From Aulostomus chinensis (taxonomy: Eukaryota; Chordata; Actinopteri; Syngnathiformes; Aulostomidae): 64,000 nt of DNA. The stretch is from the NCBI GenBank assembly GCA_037954235.1, contig JBBMOA010000004.1, positions 3,795,001-3,859,000 of the forward strand, in the 5' to 3' direction. The notes beneath the pieces are model-generated. The model saw only the letters and a list, made by a program, of their open reading frames with translations, had not been told where the DNA came from and did not search any database. A program made the translations under genes and the position numbers. Of this stretch, positions 57,757 to 64,000 are shown in pieces. Within the stretch, counting starts at the first letter, position 1. The number at the start of each line of letters is the position of its first letter.

Positions 57757-60700
57757 ATTTGCCGACATTCTATTTAAATTACCACAAGTATAGTGGTTTC
57801 CCAGGGCGACACCACCACCCCCATCCTGACCCCTTTTTTTTTTCTTCTTTTTACCGTGCTTTGTTGAAAAGAGCCAATCGTGCGTTGGCTGGTAACGAGG
57901 CACCCTATTTATCAGTAACCAGCACCAACAATAACTGTAACCTGACACCTCTGAGAGAAAGACGCAGGAAAGTAGAGAGAGTTGGCATGAAGGGTAGAGA
58001 GAGAAAGAGGAAGGAACGACAATAAACTACCACCGGCCGGCAATTATACCTGAAATATCACTTCGGTTACTCACTTATGTCTTCGTTTTAGGAACAGTTG
58101 TTGCTTCTCCAAACTGCTTTGGTGTTAAAAAAATTTTACTTTCACAGCTTAAAAAAAAAAAGAAAAAAAGAAAATTGACCAAAAGAGAGAAATGAGGTGC
58201 GGCTCTGGTCAGCGGCAGAGAGGGACGGGATCCGGTGTCGGTGTAACGGATACCGGGGTCCTATTAGGCCATTCATGGCTGGGTAGCTCTTAAGAGAGCA
58301 GAGCAGCTCGACCTGCGAGGAGACTTTTGATCAGGGCGCTCCCCCACCTCGCCAAACTATTTGTCCACTTTTGGCTTATCTAGTGGGATCAGTGCTGGAG
58401 GGAGAGTGGGGGTGGGGTGGGGGTCATGCATATGTGCGTTTAGATGAGCGTGTACAAGTGTGTTCAAGTGTGTTTGAGTGTAAGGATGTGTCTTGAGTAG
58501 TGGCGTGGCATTAAAAAAAAAACTGTTGATAAGCTTTGCGTGTGTGTGTGTGCGTGTGTGTGTGAATTCTTGGTTATAGTTCACTAAATTGCTCCGCTGC
58601 AGCTAAGAATGGGCCATTTGACTTTTCACCTCACCGTGATCACTTGAGTGAGATCTTTAAAAGAGCTAATGCTGCCAATGCTAATCACTCGACCACACAC
58701 ACGCACACACACAAAATACATATAACCTTTAATTCAAGTGTGTTTTCACTCGATTAAAGTGTGTTATGTATAATTTGCATCGCAATGACTCGCCAGCCCG
58801 ATGTTTTTAGCCTGAAGCTAACGGAGTCTGAACGTCTCACCACAGCAAAACCGGGAAAAACTCTTGAATAAATCATCATCTGGTATCATCACACCTTATT
58901 TATCCTTCCAAAACTCATTTGAATAAAAAAATAAACACACATAGAACAGTTCATACTGGATGATTTGGGACATTTTAGACGGATTAGCTATTGTTAGCAT
59001 CACCATTAGCTCTTTGTCAAAAATAGGTGGCTAGCAATTGTTGATTTCTGGAGTCACCATCTTAACCAAGCCGTCAATAAAAGAAAACCATGATGACTTT
59101 ATCATGGTCGTGGAAGTTAAACCTGATTGAAACATCATCGTAACCCTTCAAAATGCCACGTGTGTGTTGCGTTTTGCAGCTCTGACGGGTTAAAGTGATG
59201 ATAAACGGCGATCGGCTTCACATCGCCGATGACCGTATGTGTTTTGATTCAGCCTCTTTGCTTGAATTCATCCCTTTTTCTCTTGCTCCCTGCTGTCTCT
59301 TGCTTCCATCCATCCCAGCGATCACTCGCGCCCTCACGATTCTCGTCAGTCGTGTCCCCACATCAACACACCCACCTGGGCTTTTATTTCTCTTCGAAGA
59401 CGTCTTCTATGATGCCTGCAGTTATGAAATGACAGATTACACACACACAACATGTTGTGGTGTCTAGTACAGGTCTTTGGAAGAAAATACTTTTTTACCT
59501 CTTGATCATTCAATGATTAATTAAAAGTGATGGTTAAATTACGTCTTACAACATTGGTCCTCTATTAAACTGCCCCTCAGTTGTCAGAGTTAGACAGCGA
59601 AGCGGCTCCCAATCATTTGTCAGTCTCCTTAGAGAACCTTCTGCCTGTGTGGCTGAAACCTGGCCTGTAAATCTTCGCCTGTAGGCCAGATGTTTTCTTG
59701 TATTTTTATATTTCAGCCGTCACATCATCTGGTGAGGACAGGGCAAGATAACACCTGGAAGCTGCGACCTTTGAACCTTTAATAAGAGGAAGCGGAGGGC
59801 TTTAATGTGATTAGTCGGCTCAGGAGGGACGCAAACAGATACGCAAGGGACGGAGAGAGAGAAAGAGAGGAGGGCTGACGGGGTTAAAAGATCCAAGCGC
59901 GCTGGAGTGGAACAGCTGAATGGATTTAAAAGTGTTTTTGAATCAATTATACTCGAAGTACAGCAATGAGACATGAGACGGTTCCCCTGAGTGCCTGATG
60001 TAGAGCTTAGTGGACTTTGATAGTTCAACCCTTTAATGTTGTGATTGAGTTTGTGGACAATTTACTTCTCATTTGTTTCTACAGGTTGGATTTTCTCGAC
60101 AACGTTCCTTCACTTTGTATCTTCTCCTCCACCTACTTTGTCTTCTCTGACCACATCATCCAAAATCTTGTCAAAACAACAAGCTCGACTCCTTTTTTAT
60201 CCCTGCTTCCCGCCTCTAGTTCACCGATCGAGACTTCCCTAGTATCTCTGTGATTAATCACCTTCTTTGGCTAAAGGTTTTGCTAACGAGTGCCGTGCAG
60301 TAACACCAGTCCCCCCTCAGGCAGTCAGACAAGCCGAGCTCTTATTTGGGTTCCTCTGGCATTGTCTGGCCTCTTCATCTGGGCTTGTTTAGTATTGTCT
60401 GAGTCAGAACAGTGCTTCTATTCTTTTCACCTTTCTCTCTCTCTCAGAGATCCTAAACAGGACATCGATATTCTAGCTGGGTCAGTTCTTGGCCTGGCGT
60501 TGAACGCCCCTGAGTGCTGTGCTTAAGCACATCCATGAAGGGCTCTTGTGAAGGGTTTGTGAGAGGGCATTCAGCTTAAAGGTGAAGGTGCATGAAGTGA
60601 AGCGGGCTTCTGAATTCAACCACACGCCAAGCGGAAGGTTTTGGATCATTAAGTAACAATGCGTGGACGGTTTGAAACCTCTAGATATACAATCAGGCGC

Positions 60701-60972
60701 GCGTCATCCATGTGTTGTCTCATGAAAGGATACGAATCTGTTTCAGTTGCCCGTTTTAGGCTTCAGGCCCTTCAGAATGGGCACGAATATGTAGATTTTG
60801 TGTTATGAAGGGCTGCCACAGCAGCTTGTGTTCAAGTGTCGTATTCAGTACTGCGTGTCTGGCTGTTAGCAGGATTACTCAAATCCATCTGAACTGACTT
60901 TCTTGAAACTCAGGAGGAAGAATCTCTTCATTTTTTAAGTGTATCCAAATAAGTAGGCAAATTCATCCACTC

Positions 60973-61206
60973 ACCCATCCATTTTCTATACCACTTATCC
61001 ATTCGGGGTTGTGGGGGGGTGGAGCCTATCCCATCTGACATTGGGTGAGAGGCGGCGTTCATCCTGGACGGGTCGCCAGTCCGTCGCGGGGCCATCAGGA
61101 GCAGCTCGGGGCTCAGTATGTTGCTCTATGATACTTGGACATGGTCACAGGGGGAAGTGAGGATCGAACCAGCGACCCTTCGGTTCTTAGATGGCCGCTC
61201 TACCTC
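60973..61206 (-). mobile_element. tRNA-derived SINE, family A, copy 2 (minus orientation)
   Basis: The order of blocks is the same as at 719-975: CATCCATTTTCTATA tail, GTGGAGCCTATCCC, TGAGAGGCGGCGTTCA, GGGCCATCAGGAGCA, GATACTTGGACATGGTCA, GAGGATCGAACCAGCGACCC (B box, reversed) and CCGCTCTACCTCC. The outer end of the tRNA head is cut short compared with copy 1. Confidence 0.7.
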
Positions 61207-62316
61207 CAAATCCAGATTTAAAAGAGAAAAAAATCATGTTAGCATATCTCAAAAACAAATTGTCAGATTTTGAGGACATTTTGTGAAAAGATAGGTAATA
61301 GTATTAGAGAACTGTGATTCGTTTCTGTAGGCGATCTGAATCAAACTGTTGATGCTGAACCTTGAAGAACACTTTTTTCTCCTTGGGGGAGGTTTGCCCT
61401 CTTTGAGTGCTCTGTAGGATTGCAAAAATATGCTAATAAATGTTAATTAATGTCATCAATCAAAACAAAACATCACACAGTGATTGTAGGAAAGTGTGTA
61501 ACACAACCATGTGTAAACACAGCGTCATCTGCACAAAGTTTAACCTGCCTCAAGCTTTTTCCTGAAGGTCACGAGACATCTTTTACAGATCGTAAAGCCC
61601 CTCCAGGCAAATTTGTAGTTTTAGGCTTAATATATAAAATTTGATTGACTGATTGATAGCCTCTGATGCAGTAGCCGGTCACATTAATTACTCTAAATTA
61701 CTCATCCTTGGTAGGTACATGCCGTTCTGGTGTTTCTCATCTCAGTGAAAGAACAAAAATTGCAACTGTGCTTTCTTTAGTTTTGAAATCCGCTTCCAAA
61801 TATTACTATAGTATTATATTCAAACAAACTGATGTGCAGTGTCGTAGCGTCCAATCCGCCTCATAACTGAAGCAAGACGCCCAAACTAATGCATCCCATC
61901 GTCGCTTTGTCAATATATATATATTTTTTTTTTAAAAAGTTCTGCATTTAGCATCCAAATCAAAACTTGTTCTCATGTGGAGATCCGGAATTTGTCCCAG
62001 GAATGTCGTTGTTTGCCCTCCCAGCCAATCGTGTGCTGCGTGACTGGTTACGTCTCTGACAGCTACTTCTTGACATCAGAATGGATGCCTGGTCATCCCT
62101 GGGTGTTCTGGTGCCCCACCTGTTCTCCGGACTCTTTGATTGGCTCAGTCGGCTGGTCAGTGTGTAATCCCACCTGTTCTCCGGCTGTGGCGGGGATGTT
62201 ATCCTCCTGACAAACCCACCGTACACCCAGACCTCACCTGCACTCCTCTCCTTCTCTCCCACTACTCACCCATGGGGTAAAAGGACTCTTTTGTCTGCTA
62301 CTGTTTCCTCTCTGAG

Positions 62317-62321
<5 letters not shown>

Positions 62322-62356
<35 letters not shown>
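62322..62356 (+). repeat. (GA)n microsatellite
   Basis: About 17 GA units. Confidence 0.9.
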
Positions 62357-62358
<2 letters not shown>

Positions 62359-62475
62359 CCCTCTAGCATCATCACTAGCATGAAGACCAGAGAAGAGGGA
62401 GAGAGGGAAGGAGGGGGTCGGTTTGTTTAGCCCCCCTGAGGAGCTGCAGGTGTTGTTGGGAAATTAGACTGCAAC

Positions 62476-62478
<3 letters not shown>

Positions 62479-62512
<34 letters not shown>

Positions 62513-62516
62513 TGTT

Positions 62517-62546
<30 letters not shown>
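62479..62546 (+). repeat. (GT)n microsatellite ending in GCGCGCG
   Basis: GT repeat with TTTGTGTT interruptions, ending in an alternating GC stretch. Alternating purine-pyrimidine DNA of this kind can adopt Z-form. Confidence 0.9.
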
Positions 62547-62549
<3 letters not shown>

Positions 62550-64000
62550 ATACACAACCCTTAGCTGACTTGGTTATACACACACACTCCCACTGCGTAT
62601 CCCTACTGCTGCCTCCCTTCAGTGCCTCGTCATTTTCATCACCTCTCATATGACAGCAGCGGCCTGCGTGTCCGTCAAGTACGTCTCTACGCGTCCATGT
62701 GTGTTCGGACCTGAACTGCGTCTGACCTGTTACCTGTCCAGCAGAGAGAAGTACATGAGAATGGAAGAAGTCCCAGCGCAAGCTGACAGAGGTTGTTGTG
62801 GAGGATTGTCGATCAGTTTATTATTCTGCAAAAAAAAGACTACAACCTTAAGTTTTTCCCGGATTATTTTCCAAAATGTTGTTTGAGCTTTCACAAAAAA
62901 ATCGAACACAAATGTCCAATGTCCAAGATTCCTGCTGCTTCCGGCTAATCATCTACCGCTAGTTAGCATGCGTTTACATTTCATCTCAGCCGAATCATGG
63001 TGAAAACTCCTAGCGCACGGTGGTGGGAAGACAGCGAACAGTGAGCAGACGAGCCGTAATGCTTAAGAATGCAATTAGATTCCGTCGGAGCAGTTTTTGA
63101 TGCGTTGGAGACGTTAAAAAAGCAGAGAGCAGCCAGAGTGTCTGTGCAGGCTACCGTGACTGATCCCAGTTGTCTCTCTCTCTCTTTTTTTTTTTTATCT
63201 CTTAAACGGGGAAATGATGAGTTTCCATTGTATTTTTTTAGATCATTAACAGATGGCGCCCCCTCCCTCTAACATGCCCCTCCCCTCCACCCCCATCAGC
63301 GCTGCACATACTGACAGATACTCGTTATCAGCATGAAACCAAGACGTCAAAAAATGAACCTGAGCTGAACTTTCTCTGTAAGCCCTCAAACACAAGCGAC
63401 TGTTGTTTTTATGTAGTTCTTTTGAATGTTTAGGACATTAATAATTCGCTTTATCTCTTGGTGCTCCGGTACACGCTGGGTAGTACCATATTTTCCTTTT
63501 TGTATTTTTGTTCATACACAAAGAAACTGCGATGAAGTGAATATTTCATGTTGAATTTTTCCCATTCTCCACCAAATGTTCATATTTTTTTTCCTTTCGT
63601 TTTTAAATTTTGCGTCGCGGGCTTTCTGTTTGTGCGATGGTATTGGTGTCGTGAAAGGGCAAAAGGGGGAGAAGAGGATGGAGTTACTGTCTGGGGAGAG
63701 CTGCTTCCTTTGAGGAAAGGTAAAAAGTAAAGAGCGTAATTGTTTTTTTTTTTATGCGTTATTGAACACAAGGATGTTTTAATGAGAAAGAAACGAGAAA
63801 AGAATGGGAAAAAAAAAAAACGGCGCTGTCAAATGCGACTACTTGTTTGGTTGCATTTGAAGTCAGTCAGGTTTTTTTGCTTCCTGATAGAAACAAAATT
63901 TTTACATGTGTCCAATAAGAACCAGCTGACGTCTGAGTATCTGCCCTGTGATTGGCTGGAAGCAAACATTCAAATATTTAAAACCTCAGACAGGGGGGGG

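Larger units (their letters stand above)
47882..60972 (+). other. celsr1 intron 1, middle part
   Basis: No recognisable exon. Contents include microsatellites, a family B SINE (50976-51340), homopolymer-plus-CA blocks (53201-53242 and 53550-53621), and GT/CA tracts at 48341-48382, 55440-55462, 55540-55581 and 57711-57752. A widespread GGTGGATTGGGATGAGATTTGG-type repeat is near 52775-52850. The minus-strand frame at 50173-50490 is the longest unrepetitive one but has no known signature. Confidence 0.55.
61207..64000 (+). other. celsr1 intron 1, last part in the window
   Basis: No exon was recognised. A GA tract (62322-62356) and a long GT tract with GCGCGC (62479-62546) are the main structures. 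The window ends in a G run inside this intron. Short open frames are repeat-driven. Confidence 0.55.

Overview
The window looks like nuclear DNA of a ray-finned fish, probably a percomorph teleost. The genes are split by short GT-AG introns and match vertebrate families. The intergenic DNA is crowded with (CA)n/(GT)n microsatellites, tRNA-derived SINEs, a dead Tc1 element and small inverted-repeat elements. There is no bacterial-style gene packing, CRISPR array or operon. All gene names rest on reading translated sequence and splice signals by eye; no search was run.

Layout. 1-12.4 kb holds no gene I can recognise. It has a homeobox-motif-rich stretch at the left edge, two SINE families, and at 9.7-11.0 kb a tandem duplication whose minus strand carries a candidate coding exon. 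12.4-15.7 kb is a complete four-exon plus-strand gene for a 165-aa suppressor-APC-domain coiled-coil protein (sapcd1-like). 20.1-20.6 kb (minus) is an achaete-scute bHLH gene, best matched to ascl4. 21.29-21.36 kb (minus) is a tRNA-Gln(CTG) gene. 21.8-23.0 kb (plus) holds the last three exons of a small bZIP protein I cannot name; its first exon was not found. 26.5-31.1 kb is the complete 11-exon trmu gene (mitochondrial tRNA 2-thiouridylase), with a decayed Tc1-type transposon in its last intron and one GC-AG intron. 33.17-36.70 kb is the giant first exon of celsr1 (flamingo/planar-cell-polarity cadherin), coding the signal peptide and nine cadherin repeats. The remaining 27.3 kb appears to be celsr1 intron 1. 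I see no later celsr1 exon there, only repeats, including a 423-bp element with 40-bp inverted ends.

The genes do not form a common pathway. They are independent vertebrate genes: transcription factors (ascl4, bZIP), mitochondrial tRNA modification (trmu), a cell-polarity adhesion receptor (celsr1) and a coiled-coil protein (sapcd1-like). trmu next to celsr1 matches the human 22q13 neighbourhood, but here both run the same way, whereas in human they converge.

I found no clearly new biological system. The observations most worth a second look are: the duplicated candidate exon at 10.3-11.0 kb, the orphan bZIP gene, the TG-repeat-dominated 3' splice site of sapcd1 exon 3, and the GC-AG trmu intron with a G tract just past its donor.
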